Made by a program: the position numbers and the translations under genes. Shown piece by piece: positions 45,724-56,100 of a stretch of DNA of 64,000 nt. The notes beneath the pieces were generated by a model that saw only the letters and a program-made list of their open reading frames with translations, was not told the DNA's origin and searched no databases. This DNA comes from JADFUS01 sp964600025 (GTDB lineage Bacteria; Bacteroidota; Bacteroidia; Bacteroidales; Rikenellaceae). Within the stretch, counting starts at the first letter, position 1; the number at the start of each line of letters is the position of its first letter. Where the stretch lies: the NCBI GenBank assembly GCA_964600025.1, contig CAZRHJ010000001.1, positions 62,001-126,000 on the forward strand, given 5' to 3'.

Positions 45724-46086
45724 CTACTCCCACGCTTTGCCATCTCTGCTATTTATAACCAAATCAAGATTATGAACTCTGACAAGTGCTGCAGCCTCTT
45801 CTCTTGAGAGAATGGTGTTTGCTTCTGCTCTATCTCCCAAAAAAAGCTCATATTCTACTGTGCAATAATCTTTAGAGAAGATACAACCAACATTATAACA
45901 TAGCACTGCAAAACCCTTGGGCATTTGCTCTTTCCGTTGTACAGGTATTAGCTCAATGCTCTTTCGTGGTTTAATTTTAATGACTTCGGTGGTCTCTTGT
46001 TTTAGATATATTTCTATATCAATACCATACTCAACATCTATCTCACATAAATCTGAGTAGCTAAAATTTAATACTCCCTCTAACAT
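45724..46086 (-). CDS. Uncharacterised ICE protein
   Basis: 120 residues, no recognisable domain. It is beta-rich with alternating acidic and basic stretches (IDVEYGIDIEIYLKQE, IKIKPRKSIELIPVQRKEQ) and ends in a helical segment (LSREEAAALVRVHNLDLVI). The start is adjacent to the stop of the upstream small membrane protein (shared base), so it belongs to the DUF4099-TopB operon. It is presumably cytoplasmic. Confidence 0.55.
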   Translation of the reverse strand: MLEGVLNFSYSDLCEIDVEYGIDIEIYLKQETTEVIKIKPRKSIELIPVQRKEQMPKGFAVLCYNVGCIFSKDYCTVEYELFLGDRAEANTILSREEAAALVRVHNLDLVINSRDGKAWE

Positions 46087-46271
46087 TATTTTTTTATCTC
46101 TTTTTTGTGCTTAATCAATTTGCGATCATAGTAGATATGGTCGCAATCTTCGTTGTATAAATCAAGATCATCAGGAGGAAGTGTGCCGTACTTCAACGCT
46201 AATTTTATCACTATGATATTTAGTACTACAAGCGCTCCGATGACAATATAGATTATTTCGATGTTCTCCAT
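46086..46271 (-). CDS. Small single-pass membrane protein
   Basis: 61 residues. One transmembrane helix (IIYIVIGALVVLNIIVIKLA, 5-24) is followed by an acidic then basic cytoplasmic tail (DLDLYNEDCD, KLIKHKKEIKK). It lies 2 bp after DUF4099/DUF3945 and touches the next gene. No function can be assigned. Confidence 0.6.
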   Translation of the reverse strand: MENIEIIYIVIGALVVLNIIVIKLALKYGTLPPDDLDLYNEDCDHIYYDRKLIKHKKEIKK

Positions 46272-46273
46272 AT

Positions 46274-47680
46274 CTACATTTTTCTTCCTCTTGATTGATT
46301 CTGGCGTTGTTGCTGCTCGTTGTCGGGATTAGCTTGACCTTGCTTGATTGGGTCGTTGTTACGCTTGGTAGCCTCATTCTGCTTGCCGTTGGTGTTTACA
46401 TCAACCTGAGTAGATGAAGTATTATCAGCCTTTACACCTTGTGTCTTGCGAGGATCCCAACGATAGAAGTCAAGTTTACCCTTCTCTTCATTCACCTTAA
46501 CATAGGCGTTGTAGTTCTGTCCCTTCTTATCGACCATATTCTCAACATAGATAACATCGCCTTTTCTAAGGTTGTCACGCTGCTCCTCGTTAAGGTTTAC
46601 ACCTCCCAACTTGGTTGGAATACGCACACCATCTTGCTTTTGCTCTTGGGCTTGCTTCTGTTTGATTTCATCGAAACGGAAGATAATACCACGCTCCGAG
46701 CCACTAACCTGCACACTTGCATCGAACTTCTTACCGCTCTTGGCAGTCATCCCCTCAAGGCGAACAGCACGACCTTCCATCAAATTCTGCTTCTGTCTAT
46801 CATCGAGCTTCACACCCTTAATCTCGTTTGGGATACGCACATTCTTGGTGCTGTATGCCACAAGCTCATTGGTCTTAGGGTCTACACTGACAAAAGCCTT
46901 TACAGGATTCTCTACCCCTTTAATATTAAGATCAATAGTTCTACCGAGATGCCCCGTATGACGTAGGCTCTCTTTATCTTCTGCGGTGAAAGTGTTACCG
47001 TAGAAAGGTCTGTCAAGTTCTGGAGCTTTACGCACAGCGTGAATAACTGGTATAATACGACCATCATCAGTGGTGCGTAGCGATAGTCGTGCATCGGTAT
47101 TTACTGACACCTCGTCTACTTTCATCGAGATGGAGTGCAGATTTGGCGAGCGACGATAGTTGAGCATATCATTTAATGAGCCGCTCTTTTCGAGTCCCTC
47201 CTTGGTGATGCCAATCTTTGCAAATGCGTCCCAGTCGATTTTTTCAGCATCGAGAGGTTTATACTCTCGTTTCTGCTCTTGGGGCTTTTCGCCCTCTTCG
47301 GGACCACGACTCATATCGACATCTTGTCTCTCATACTTTGAGGTGTCGACCTTGTAATCTTTCAGGAATTCTTCGCCCTCCTTGCCGCCATTTTTGAGCA
47401 AGTTGGAGATGACTCCAGCAATCTCTTCGATTCCTTCCTTTGCAACACGATAGAACCCCGTGTGCTTTGGATTATTCGCCTGAGCGAAATAGTTAGATAG
47501 GAAGTTGTCAAGCACATTGCCATGCTTATCAATCTTCATAAAATCAGGTTCGTGTGCCTGATTAGGTGGCACAGTTTTGAGCCTACCTTCTTCATCAAGT
47601 CCAGCTACTACTTTCATCTTGCCACTGTCTCCATCTTCGGTCAGTAGCACATCTTGTTTTAGATCTTCATTTGCGTCCAT
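46274..47680 (-). CDS. DUF4099/DUF3945 repeat protein of Bacteroidetes ICEs
   Basis: 468 residues. A DUF4099 segment (KIDWDAFAKIGITKEGLEKS, ~145-185) follows an N-terminal region with a helical section near 70-100. Then come three DUF3945-type repeats of ~55 residues, each with L(D/N)xxQxxxLxxG ... VxxxGMxxKxGxxFDAxV-like spacing (~250, ~310, ~365). The C-terminus is Gln/Asn-rich and disordered. It is common in these elements, often next to TopB. It starts the leftward operon opposite rteC, with the 10-bp repeat array between. Confidence 0.8.
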   Translation of the reverse strand: MDANEDLKQDVLLTEDGDSGKMKVVAGLDEEGRLKTVPPNQAHEPDFMKIDKHGNVLDNFLSNYFAQANNPKHTGFYRVAKEGIEEIAGVISNLLKNGGKEGEEFLKDYKVDTSKYERQDVDMSRGPEEGEKPQEQKREYKPLDAEKIDWDAFAKIGITKEGLEKSGSLNDMLNYRRSPNLHSISMKVDEVSVNTDARLSLRTTDDGRIIPVIHAVRKAPELDRPFYGNTFTAEDKESLRHTGHLGRTIDLNIKGVENPVKAFVSVDPKTNELVAYSTKNVRIPNEIKGVKLDDRQKQNLMEGRAVRLEGMTAKSGKKFDASVQVSGSERGIIFRFDEIKQKQAQEQKQDGVRIPTKLGGVNLNEEQRDNLRKGDVIYVENMVDKKGQNYNAYVKVNEEKGKLDFYRWDPRKTQGVKADNTSSTQVDVNTNGKQNEATKRNNDPIKQGQANPDNEQQQRQNQSRGRKM

Positions 47681-47790
47681 TTTTTGCTTTTTTTATGATT
47701 AATAATTCATTCATTGATATAACATAGATCAATGATTTGATGACGAAGATATGGTAAGTTATACTGATAACTATCACTTATTCAACGCTG

Positions 47791-47830
47791 TAAGTCATAT
47801 TACGTCAGACTACGTCATTTTAAGTCATCT
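47791..47830. repeat. Four-unit 10-bp repeat (TGACKTA core), rteC copy
   Basis: TAAGTCATAT, TACGTCAGAC, TACGTCATTT, TAAGTCATCT directly abut; on the minus strand each unit begins with TGACTTA or TGACGTA. It sits between the divergent DUF4099 and rteC genes, 111 bp and 81 bp from their starts. Equivalent arrays are at 26,169 and 63,365. Confidence 0.8.
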
Positions 47831-47910
47831 CTCACCTTAGTAAATAGATATATTACAAGAGATACTACTATCCGAAATGACTCGGATGGCATTTTAACAA
47901 TTTAATATAT

Positions 47911-48762
47911 ATGTATATGAAGTATTCATTAGAAGCTATCGCCAACAAGGCAAATACAATCTTTTCAGGAGATTGTAAAGAGTGGGAAATGGAGCAATCA
48001 ATTCCTGAGGTAAAAAACTTGATAAGAGAGCTTGAAAAGCTCTTGATTGAAACAAGGGAACTTCTATGTCGAGAGGAAATAGAGTCAGAAACAGAGATAT
48101 ACTGTTTCAAAGTAGTAAAACCTCAAATTTTAGGTCGCATTCTATTCTTGAGAGATGTTGTTCACATCAAAAGCCAAGAGATGTGCGGTATGGTTGAGTT
48201 TAACAAAGAAGTTCTAAATCTGAAAAATAAAGAGATTGAGGAATTTATAGAGAGCCATAAACAATTTATGAGGTATATGCGAGCCGAGGAAACAAAATTT
48301 GATAGGCAGTACTTTACACGAGACTATTCAGATTCTGACTCTAAGTATAATACTTACTACTGCGGTTCATTGACAAATTTCTCAACTGAGTTTGATGTAG
48401 AGTGTGCTCAACTGATACGATTTGATATGCTCGGTAAATTCGTATCTTATCGCACCTATATGTTAGATATGGCAGAAGAGTTAGCTTTTTCTCCAAATTC
48501 ACTAGCAAGCAATCTTACTTGGTCAAAAAATGAAACAGACATTGTAGAGTTAGCATATGGACTTTATACTGTTGGAGCGTTCTATAGAGGCAATGCAGAT
48601 CTTATCTCTATCATAAGGCTATTCGAACAATGTTTTAATGTCAAGATTAACGATTGTTACAAGACTTATAGATATTGTCGTAACAGAAAAAAAGAGCGTG
48701 TGCCATTCTTAAAATCTATGATTAAGTCGTTATTAGAAAAGATGGACGAGGACGATATGTAG
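47911..48762 (+). CDS. rteC: RteC-family regulator of ICE excision
   Basis: 283 residues; MKYSLEAIANKAN two codons in is an equally good start. The protein is helical (IPEVKNLIRELEKLLIETRE). The C-terminal half has the RteC pattern: NSLASNLTWSKNETDIVELA, YGLYTVGAFYRGNADLISI and a basic CYKTYRYCRNRKKERVPFLK tail. In CTnDOT RteC activates excision genes by binding repeats upstream of them. It stands alone, divergent from DUF4099, so the repeat array at 47,791 is its nearest possible target. Confidence 0.85.
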   Translation: MYMKYSLEAIANKANTIFSGDCKEWEMEQSIPEVKNLIRELEKLLIETRELLCREEIESETEIYCFKVVKPQILGRILFLRDVVHIKSQEMCGMVEFNKEVLNLKNKEIEEFIESHKQFMRYMRAEETKFDRQYFTRDYSDSDSKYNTYYCGSLTNFSTEFDVECAQLIRFDMLGKFVSYRTYMLDMAEELAFSPNSLASNLTWSKNETDIVELAYGLYTVGAFYRGNADLISIIRLFEQCFNVKINDCYKTYRYCRNRKKERVPFLKSMIKSLLEKMDEDDM

Positions 48763-49020
48763 CCTTTTACTCCTGCTAAAAATAGATTAGTTCTCAAGTA
48801 ATACACTTTATATCAACTTTGCTTATTAGTTTTGGATAAGCAATGACGTGTGTCGTTGTGTAAATATTAAAATAAAAAGGCAGAAGTATTGTATCCTTAT
48901 GGTACGGTGCGCCCTGACTTGTTATCTCTGTGAGGTGTTATGGTGACCCCTTGGTATTGAAACTTGTCGGTGGCGTACCTTTTTTATTCTCTTTCCGACA
49001 AGGCTTAAAAACCTAAGACC
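48763..49020. other. Non-coding gap after rteC
   Basis: About 260 bp with no convincing gene, promoter or hairpin. GCTTATTAGTTTTGGATAAGC (in part, 48,821-48,841) is a weak inverted repeat. Confidence 0.4.
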
Positions 49021-49034
49021 TATCGAAATAATTA

Positions 49035-49415
49035 AAACCAAAACTATAGCCTTTACGGGCAATAGTACATTAACCTCAGAAAAAAATCTTACACAAGATG
49101 CTCTAAAATCGCAGCTTTGCAATCGACTAATGATTATGCTCGAAAAAGAATATCTTGAAAAAGGCATTGACACCCAAGAAATTCACTCCTGCCGACAAAC
49201 ACCAATTTCAGCAACTACTAGACCTAGCCGATTTCCCCATCTCCATCGGTGGTTACTCGTATTTTAACCAAGCCTACCACGACCGCAACGACTTCCTAAT
49301 CGCCAACGCCACAAAAATGTACGCCTACCACAATGACAAACCTCGCTCAGGTACTGGCTCAACTATCCGAAAAGCCACCTTGCAGGGCACTGAAGTGATA
49401 AATCTGTATCTCTAA
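49035..49415 (+). pseudogene. Frameshifted gene remnant, C-rich codons
   Basis: Two overlapping frames look like halves of one gene. The first reads IAFTGNSTLTSEKNLTQD to MLEKEYLEKGIDTQEI (about 49,050-49,170). The second reads KFTPADKHQFQQLLDLADFP and GGYSYFNQAYHDRNDF to 49,415. A shift near 49,160-49,180 would join them. I recognise no family. The second part uses C-ending codons (GACCTAGCCGATTTCCCC) unlike neighbouring genes, which suggests a separate origin. It may also be a small real gene starting with TTG at 49,155. Confidence 0.35.
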
Positions 49416-49493
49416 TATATTTGCTGGTAGTATAATATATATCTTTTGCAAAAAAAAGGATGTTAAATTTTGCCATTATGTCACTAAAATTAC

Positions 49494-49501
49494 TATCTTT
49501 G
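49494..49501 (+). promoter_or_regulatory. -7 box of the XRE-hsd operon
   Basis: TATCTTTG fits TAnnTTTG and lies 28 bp before the XRE start codon. TTTTG at 49,469 is about the right distance for a -33 element. Confidence 0.6.
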
Positions 49502-49528
49502 CAGGAAATGCAAAGTAGAAGATTTATT

Positions 49529-49729
49529 ATGTCAAAAATTAATAGACTTAAAGTTGTTTTAGCCGAAAAAGATAAAACAAGTAAATGGTTAGCTGAAACT
49601 CTTGAAAGAGATACAGCAACCGTTTCTCGCTGGTGCAATAACCATGTTCAACCATCGCTAGAAACTCTTGATAAAATAGCAAAGTTACTAGGGGTTGATA
49701 GAAAAGACTTGATTAATAGTAGCAAATAG
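49529..49729 (+). CDS. XRE-family regulator of the type I restriction operon
   Basis: 66 residues from MSKINRLKVVLAEKD. The frame is open upstream, but the -7 box lies in that part. One Cro/CI helix-turn-helix (SKWLAETLERDTATVSRWCN) fills it. It closely resembles the regulator at 22,212-22,412 (same length and ending, DRKDLINSSK). It precedes hsdM by 74 bp and probably times methylase and nuclease expression. Confidence 0.85.
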   Translation: MSKINRLKVVLAEKDKTSKWLAETLERDTATVSRWCNNHVQPSLETLDKIAKLLGVDRKDLINSSK

Positions 49730-49803
49730 GGTATTGCATTTTTGAATATGTATAAACAAGTAATACTAATCAGAGAAACGATTTGTATAAATAGAAATAG
49801 ACA

Positions 49804-51879
49804 ATGAGCATAAATATATTAAAATACGAACCAGAGATTTGGAAAACAGCTGATTTGTTAATTGGTGCAGGTATCAAACAGAGTGATTTTCCTAAATTTA
49901 TGATGCCATTCTTTGCCCTCTTAATGGTGGAGAGTAGATTGATTCGAGAAGCAAAACGATTGGAAGAGGAGATCGGAAGAGATGATATTGAGGATTTTAT
50001 AGAGATGTTCCAACTAGAGGGGCTGGGGTACAATGATTATGTTATACGCAAGAATAAGTCACTAAGAGATATTTGCAGAAACGATAAAACATTTGATGTT
50101 GACTTTGATGGTTATTTAAAGTCATTCGACCCTGAGACCAAATATCTATTAGGAGTTGATAAAGGAGATGGCGATGAGAAGTTTTTGGATATATCTGGTG
50201 TTAGTGGACTGCTAAAAAAGAAGCGTATTTTATTTGAAACTGTTAAGGTTTGGAGTGAAATTGATTTGACACCCTTTAATAACTCTGAGATTACAACACT
50301 TGAAGAGCATATTAAAAGAAAGTGGGCAGACATATCGGCAGAGACAGCAGGAGAGCAATATACTCCTGATGATATTATCTCTTTGATTACAGAGCTAATA
50401 GTAACAAAGTTTGAAGATAATGGAAAGTTCCTAACTATATACGACCCAACTTGTGGCGGTGGAAATTTACTTTTTGGTGTAGAGGATAAGATTGCAAGTG
50501 ATTTGCCGTCTCGTCCTACAGCAACCTATGGACAAGAATGGAATGATACCTTGTATGCTTTAGCTAAAATAGAGAGTAGATTCCGAAAAGATACTTATAT
50601 AGAGTACGGCAACACCATAACAGAAATTGGTAAGTTCTATGACAAATCATTTAATATAGCCGTTGCAAATCCTCCTTATGGAGTGGATTGGAAAGGATAT
50701 AGAAGTGATGTTGAAAACGATAGCACAGAACGATTTGTCGCTTTGCCTTCTATTTCAGATGGGCAGTTCCTCTTCACGCAACATATCTTGTACAAACTAA
50801 ATGATGCTGGGTTTGCCGTTGTTGTTCACAATGGTTCAACCCTCTTTAGTGGTGACGCTGGTAGTGGTGAGAGTAATATTCGTAAGCACTTTTTTGATAA
50901 TGATTGGGTTGAAGCTATTATACAGATGCCAACAGATGAATTTTTTAACACAGGAATTTATACCTATTTGTGGGTATTTAACAAAAACAAACCATTAGAC
51001 CGCAAGGACAAGGTTATCCTAATCAATGCTAGTGATTTATATGAACAGCTAAATAAAAGCAAAGGTAAGAAGCGTAAGCAGATGAATTCAGATAATCGTA
51101 AGGAGATTGTTAAGGCGTTTACAGAGTTTAAAGACAACTCATTCTCTAAGGTCTTTGATAAATGGCACTTCTATTACAATAAACAAAGCATTATGCTTAC
51201 CAGTGTGGATGAAAATGGTAAGTATATTCAAATGCCAACTAAGGTAAATAGAGATGGTGAAATTGTAGAGGAGAAAAGTATAAAGTTAGCACCTTCTAAA
51301 ATTGAAATTACAGCAGACGATGTAACTACAAATTGTAGTGAGTTTGAGATAACCTCTTTCGACGACTTTCAATATGACTCTTTGCAACACTTTTTTCTGG
51401 AGAAAGTGAAACCAACTATTTCTGCCATTGATTACAAAGAGCAAGATGTAAAGGTATTTACAAAAGACGCTGTCTACTGGTATGACCCAGACAAAGAAAC
51501 GATTATTAAAGAAGTAAAAGGCAAACAAACGGAGTTGGGTTGTGGAAAAATTGTTATCAAAGCTACATTTAAGAAAGCAACAGCAACAAAAGCAGCCAGT
51601 ATTGCAATAACAGTTGAACTTACGAAAGATTTACAGAAAGACTACGAGATTATTTCTTATAGTCCCGATAACGTTGTAAATAAGCAAAACATTGTTGATT
51701 TTATGGCGAAGTATATCACTCGTCCTTTTGAATATTTAGATAACGTAATAGGTGTAGAACTTAACTTTAATAAGTATTTTTATATACCTGAGAAATTAAG
51801 GGCTGTAACGGAGATACAAACTGAGTTAGATAGCTTAGAAAAAGAGTTGGCAAACCTTGAAAACAAATTGAGTTTATGA
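49804..51879 (+). CDS. hsdM: Type I restriction-modification methyltransferase HsdM
   Basis: 691 residues. A helical N-terminal HsdM domain (~1-180) precedes GEQYTPDDIISLI, motif I IYDPTCGGGNLLFG (~212-225) and catalytic NPPYGVDWKG (~288-297). A ~200-residue C-terminal extension with beta-rich sequence and a terminal coiled coil (IQTELDSLEKELANLENKLS) goes beyond the usual ~500 residues. It methylates adenine in the site chosen by HsdS. ATGA overlap with hsdS. Confidence 0.95.
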   Translation: MSINILKYEPEIWKTADLLIGAGIKQSDFPKFMMPFFALLMVESRLIREAKRLEEEIGRDDIEDFIEMFQLEGLGYNDYVIRKNKSLRDICRNDKTFDVDFDGYLKSFDPETKYLLGVDKGDGDEKFLDISGVSGLLKKKRILFETVKVWSEIDLTPFNNSEITTLEEHIKRKWADISAETAGEQYTPDDIISLITELIVTKFEDNGKFLTIYDPTCGGGNLLFGVEDKIASDLPSRPTATYGQEWNDTLYALAKIESRFRKDTYIEYGNTITEIGKFYDKSFNIAVANPPYGVDWKGYRSDVENDSTERFVALPSISDGQFLFTQHILYKLNDAGFAVVVHNGSTLFSGDAGSGESNIRKHFFDNDWVEAIIQMPTDEFFNTGIYTYLWVFNKNKPLDRKDKVILINASDLYEQLNKSKGKKRKQMNSDNRKEIVKAFTEFKDNSFSKVFDKWHFYYNKQSIMLTSVDENGKYIQMPTKVNRDGEIVEEKSIKLAPSKIEITADDVTTNCSEFEITSFDDFQYDSLQHFFLEKVKPTISAIDYKEQDVKVFTKDAVYWYDPDKETIIKEVKGKQTELGCGKIVIKATFKKATATKAASIAITVELTKDLQKDYEIISYSPDNVVNKQNIVDFMAKYITRPFEYLDNVIGVELNFNKYFYIPEKLRAVTEIQTELDSLEKELANLENKLSL

Positions 51880-53174
51880 TGAAGTATGATTCATATAAAG
51901 ATAGTGGTATTGCGTGGTTGGGGAAAATCCCTAACTCATGGGAGACTGTAAGGAATAAGCATATCTTTAGGGAAATAACAGATTGTAGAAGTACAGGTGA
52001 AGAAACGTTATTAACAGTTTCACATATAACTGGTATAACCCCACGAAGTGAAAAAAACGTGAATATGTTTTTTGCAGAGTCTATGGCTGGTTATAAAAAA
52101 ATAAAGGTTGGAGATTTAGTTATAAATACAATGTGGGCATGGATGGGGGCTTTAGGTGTGGCAAAAGAAGGTGGGATTTGTAGCCCTGCCTATAACATAT
52201 ATAGAGCAAATAAAGGTATTAGTTACGATGCAACCTATTTTGACTACCTATTTCGCACTCCTAGTTTTATAATTGAAATGACTCGTTTTTCAAAAGGTAT
52301 AGTAGATTCTCGCTTAAGACTTTATCCCAAAGATTTTTATCGCATTGATACTTGTCTGCCATGTTTAAAAGAACAAGTTGCTATTGCCCTATATCTTGAC
52401 AATAAAACCAAAGTTATTGATGAGAAAATTAATCTTTTAGAAAGGAAAATAGGATATTACAAAGAGTTACGTAAAAGTGTTATCAATGAAACGGTATTGA
52501 GGGGTTTGGATAAGAATGTTAAGTTGAAAGATAGTGAAATTGATTGGATAGGGAAAATACCAGAGCATTGGAAAGTGCAGAGAATGAAAGATATTTCAAA
52601 AATATACACAGGAAATAGTATCAGTGATAAAGATAAAAATAAATATTTAGATTCTTCTTTAGCTAGACCTTATATTGCTACAAAAGATATAAATGGATTT
52701 TATCGTTCAATTAATTACGATAACGGCATCTTTGTAAAATATAATAATGTCAAGTTTAGAATTGCACCGCAAAACAGTATATTAATGTGTATTGAAGGAG
52801 GTAGTGCAGGCATAAAAAAGGCTTTTATTGAAAAAGAGGTTTCTTTTGTAAATAAACTATGTTGTTTTTTTTCAAAATTTACATATTTGGAAAATAAATA
52901 TCTTTATTATTTCTTATGCTCTCCATCTTATGAAAATAAATTTCACAGTAAACTCACAGGTTTAATAGGTGGTGTTAGCGTTTATGAATTAAAAAACATG
53001 GGCTGCATTCTTCCGCCTCTTACCGAACAAATTTCCATAGTCGAATATTTAGATAATAAAATTCTAACTATTGATAAGATAGTAGGCAATATAGAAACAC
53101 AGATAACCGCATTAAAAGAGTTGCGCAAGACGTTGATTAATGATGTGGTTACAGGTAAAATAAAAGTAGTATAA
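51876..53174 (+). CDS. hsdS: Type I restriction specificity subunit HsdS
   Basis: 432 residues with two target-recognition domains: the first from IAWLGKIPNSWETVRNKHIF (~10-150), the second from IDWIGKIPEHWKVQRMKDIS (~215-360). Each is followed by a conserved helix (YLDNKTKVIDEKINLLERKI; YLDNKILTIDKIVGNIETQI) that sets the spacing of the bipartite site. It overlaps hsdM by 4 bp and hsdR by 1 bp. No inverted repeats or partner hsdS fragments that would allow shuffling were seen. Confidence 0.93.
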   Translation: MMKYDSYKDSGIAWLGKIPNSWETVRNKHIFREITDCRSTGEETLLTVSHITGITPRSEKNVNMFFAESMAGYKKIKVGDLVINTMWAWMGALGVAKEGGICSPAYNIYRANKGISYDATYFDYLFRTPSFIIEMTRFSKGIVDSRLRLYPKDFYRIDTCLPCLKEQVAIALYLDNKTKVIDEKINLLERKIGYYKELRKSVINETVLRGLDKNVKLKDSEIDWIGKIPEHWKVQRMKDISKIYTGNSISDKDKNKYLDSSLARPYIATKDINGFYRSINYDNGIFVKYNNVKFRIAPQNSILMCIEGGSAGIKKAFIEKEVSFVNKLCCFFSKFTYLENKYLYYFLCSPSYENKFHSKLTGLIGGVSVYELKNMGCILPPLTEQISIVEYLDNKILTIDKIVGNIETQITALKELRKTLINDVVTGKIKVV

Positions 53175-56100
53175 TGAAAGAGCTAGACTTACAAGATAAA
53201 TACTTAATGAATTTCTTTTGCGAAAGACCAGATGGTCTTCAGTATAAAGAAGCAAAGGCTAATACCGTTTCGCCTAACTTCTTCGTAATGGAGGATTTAA
53301 AGCAGTTTATCTCTGAAACCTCTTTGAATAAAGCCAATTACAGGAAGTTGCTCAAGAAGTTTGATTCGGAGAAAGCCCTACTGGAGGCATTTACTGCGTT
53401 CCTAGATGAAAAGATTAAATCATCTATGAATATGGCTATCTTTATCAATACCAACAAGTCCGTCACATTTGAAGGAGTTAAGATTCATCTTTTCTATCCT
53501 AGCGGTAGCGAGATGGAGGAGGATAAACTGTTTGCTCAGAATATCTTTTCTGTGGTTCAAGAGTTGCCATATACTTTTAAGTATGATGGCAAGCAACGTT
53601 TCTCGTTCCGTCCAGATCTTTCATTTTTTCTCAATGGCATATTCCTAGGATATAGTGAGCTAAAAAGCAATTGGGCTAATCAAACTGCACACAAAAATGG
53701 ACGTAAAAAGGTCTCTAAAGATTATCTAAGTGCGGTGCAGGAATATTTAATAATTGCCGACAGAAATGATGTTTCGCAAACAATTAGAAAAGACTTTCTA
53801 AAGATATTTGAGAAGGCTATACATATCACAGCAACAGATCTTTCGGAAACATTTGTTATTCGTAATATATCAACCCTATTTGATGATATAAAGGCTAGTG
53901 TTACAGATGGTAATTATGACTTTGAGCAATACGAAAAGAAGTTTGCCAAGGAGTTTAAAACATATCCACTAAGAAATAAAGAGGCATCTAAAACAGAGCG
54001 TTTTGAAGAGGTGTTTAAGGCTTTGTATGATAAGAAGATGATCGAAAAGGAGATTCTCTACTATAACTTTATTGAGAGAGAACTAATCAAAAAAGAGGGA
54101 AGCAAAACCAAAGAGTATAAACATAACGATGGTCGCTTGATAAGCCCACGACCAAAGCAGAAGTTTGGTACAGATAAGGTTATTGCTAAAATTGATGAGT
54201 TTTTAGCACATGAGAGCGAGCCAGATTATTTCATCAAGAAGTTAGAGGCGGAGTTAAGGGCTAAGGGGTTGGGAGAAACCCAAATCCAAGAGCTAATTAA
54301 CAAAAGGCTTAAATATCAGAACAATAAAACAGTATATTCATTACTGCTTCAATATGCAGCAGGTTTTGGCAAGAGTAATATCATAGGGTGGACAGCATTG
54401 CAGCTTAAAGACCTAAGACGAGATGGAGAATATATCTACGATAAGATTATGCTTGTTGTAGATAGATTGCAGCTACGTGACCAGTTGGATTCCAAAATGC
54501 ACAATATGAATATTCAAAAAGGAATGTTCATTGAGGCAACAGACCGTAAAAGTTTTGAGACTGCATTAAAGAGTGACAAACGAATTGTGGTTGTAAACCT
54601 TCAGAAGTTTACTGCTGTGACTAATATCTTAGATAAAGATACCATAAAGAAGATGGCGAAACTTCGTATTGCCTTTTTGATAGATGAGATTCATAGAAGC
54701 AATAGCGGAACACAACACGAAGAGATGATTAGCGTATTTGACGAACTGCAAAGTAGTTTTGATAATAGCGAAGAGTATCAAAAGAATCAATCTAAGAAAA
54801 ATTTGATAGTGGGTTTTACTGCTACGCCAAGCGATCATACCTTAGCAAGATTCGGAGAATTTAACAAATATGCAGAGGCTGAAAAAATATGGGTTCCATT
54901 TGATAGTTACACAATGCGTGAGGCTATTGAAGATGGATATATTCTAAATCCAATAAAGGGAATAGTTCCTGTTTCGGCAAAAATGTATTTTGAGGTTCCT
55001 GATAATGAGATAGAAGGGTTTGAAGGTGACATTGGATATGACGTGATACCTGATAATACAGATACTGGGATTGATGAATATGGTAAAAAATATGCTATTA
55101 GGAAAAAGAAAATTTATGAAAATACTCAACGTATAGAGGCTGTATCAAAATTTTTAGTTGACCGATTAGTAAGTAGTGTTTATCATAATATTAGAGGAAC
55201 TGCAAAAGCCATGCTTGCTGTTTCTTCGATACCTGCTGCTATAAAATACAAAGGATTCATTGATAAGTATTACAAAGAGATAGCTAAGGATAAGAAATAT
55301 GAAAGATTTGCGGAAGCTCCAATTTATATTGTTTATTCAGACAGTCAAGAGCATAAGAGTTGCAGTAGTTTAAATGATGGCTTAAACGAAAAGACTGTTC
55401 TTCAGAACTTTAAGTTGGCAAAGAATGGGCTTATCATTGTTGTGGATAAACTGCAAACAGGCTTTGATGAACCTAAGTTACATACGTTATTCTTAGATAA
55501 GGAGATAAAAGGGATAAACGCTATTCAGACCATTTCAAGGGTAAATAGAACTACAAAGTATAAGAATGACTGTAAGATAGTCGATTTTTCTTACAAGAAT
55601 ATCAATGTAAAGAACATTAAAGATGCTTTTGAGCATTTTAGTAATGTTGTGGTATCAGACTTTGACCCTCTTGGAAATGAAGAAAAACTTATTGAGTTGT
55701 TAAAATCACTCTCAAGCAACAATGTCTTTAAAGCTCATTTCTCAGCGTTTAAGAGTCACAATACTACTCCTGATGTTACTCTAATTGTTGGCATCGAAAA
55801 TGCCATTGATGAGTTTATAAAGGGATCGAAAGAAGAAGCTAAGCGAATTAAAAGTGAAGTACTCCAATACTTTAAGATTCTAAATCTTATAGAGTTTGTC
55901 ATTGTCTTAGACCCTAAGTTTAGCGAGTCTTTATTTATTGACTTTTGGCGTAAGTACAATATGCTGTATAATCAAATCAACAAGCAGGCTGAGGTTATTG
56001 ATGATGTTGAAATATACTTTGACAATAGAATAGGAATTATAGCTCCAAAAGAGCCAAAAGAGAAAGAGAATAAACCCAAGAATACATCACCAACAGACTC

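Noticed and set aside
51876..53174. Invertible hsdS shufflon
   Set aside because: Only one hsdS with two recognition domains is present; no recombinase, inverted repeats or spare hsdS segments lie nearby.
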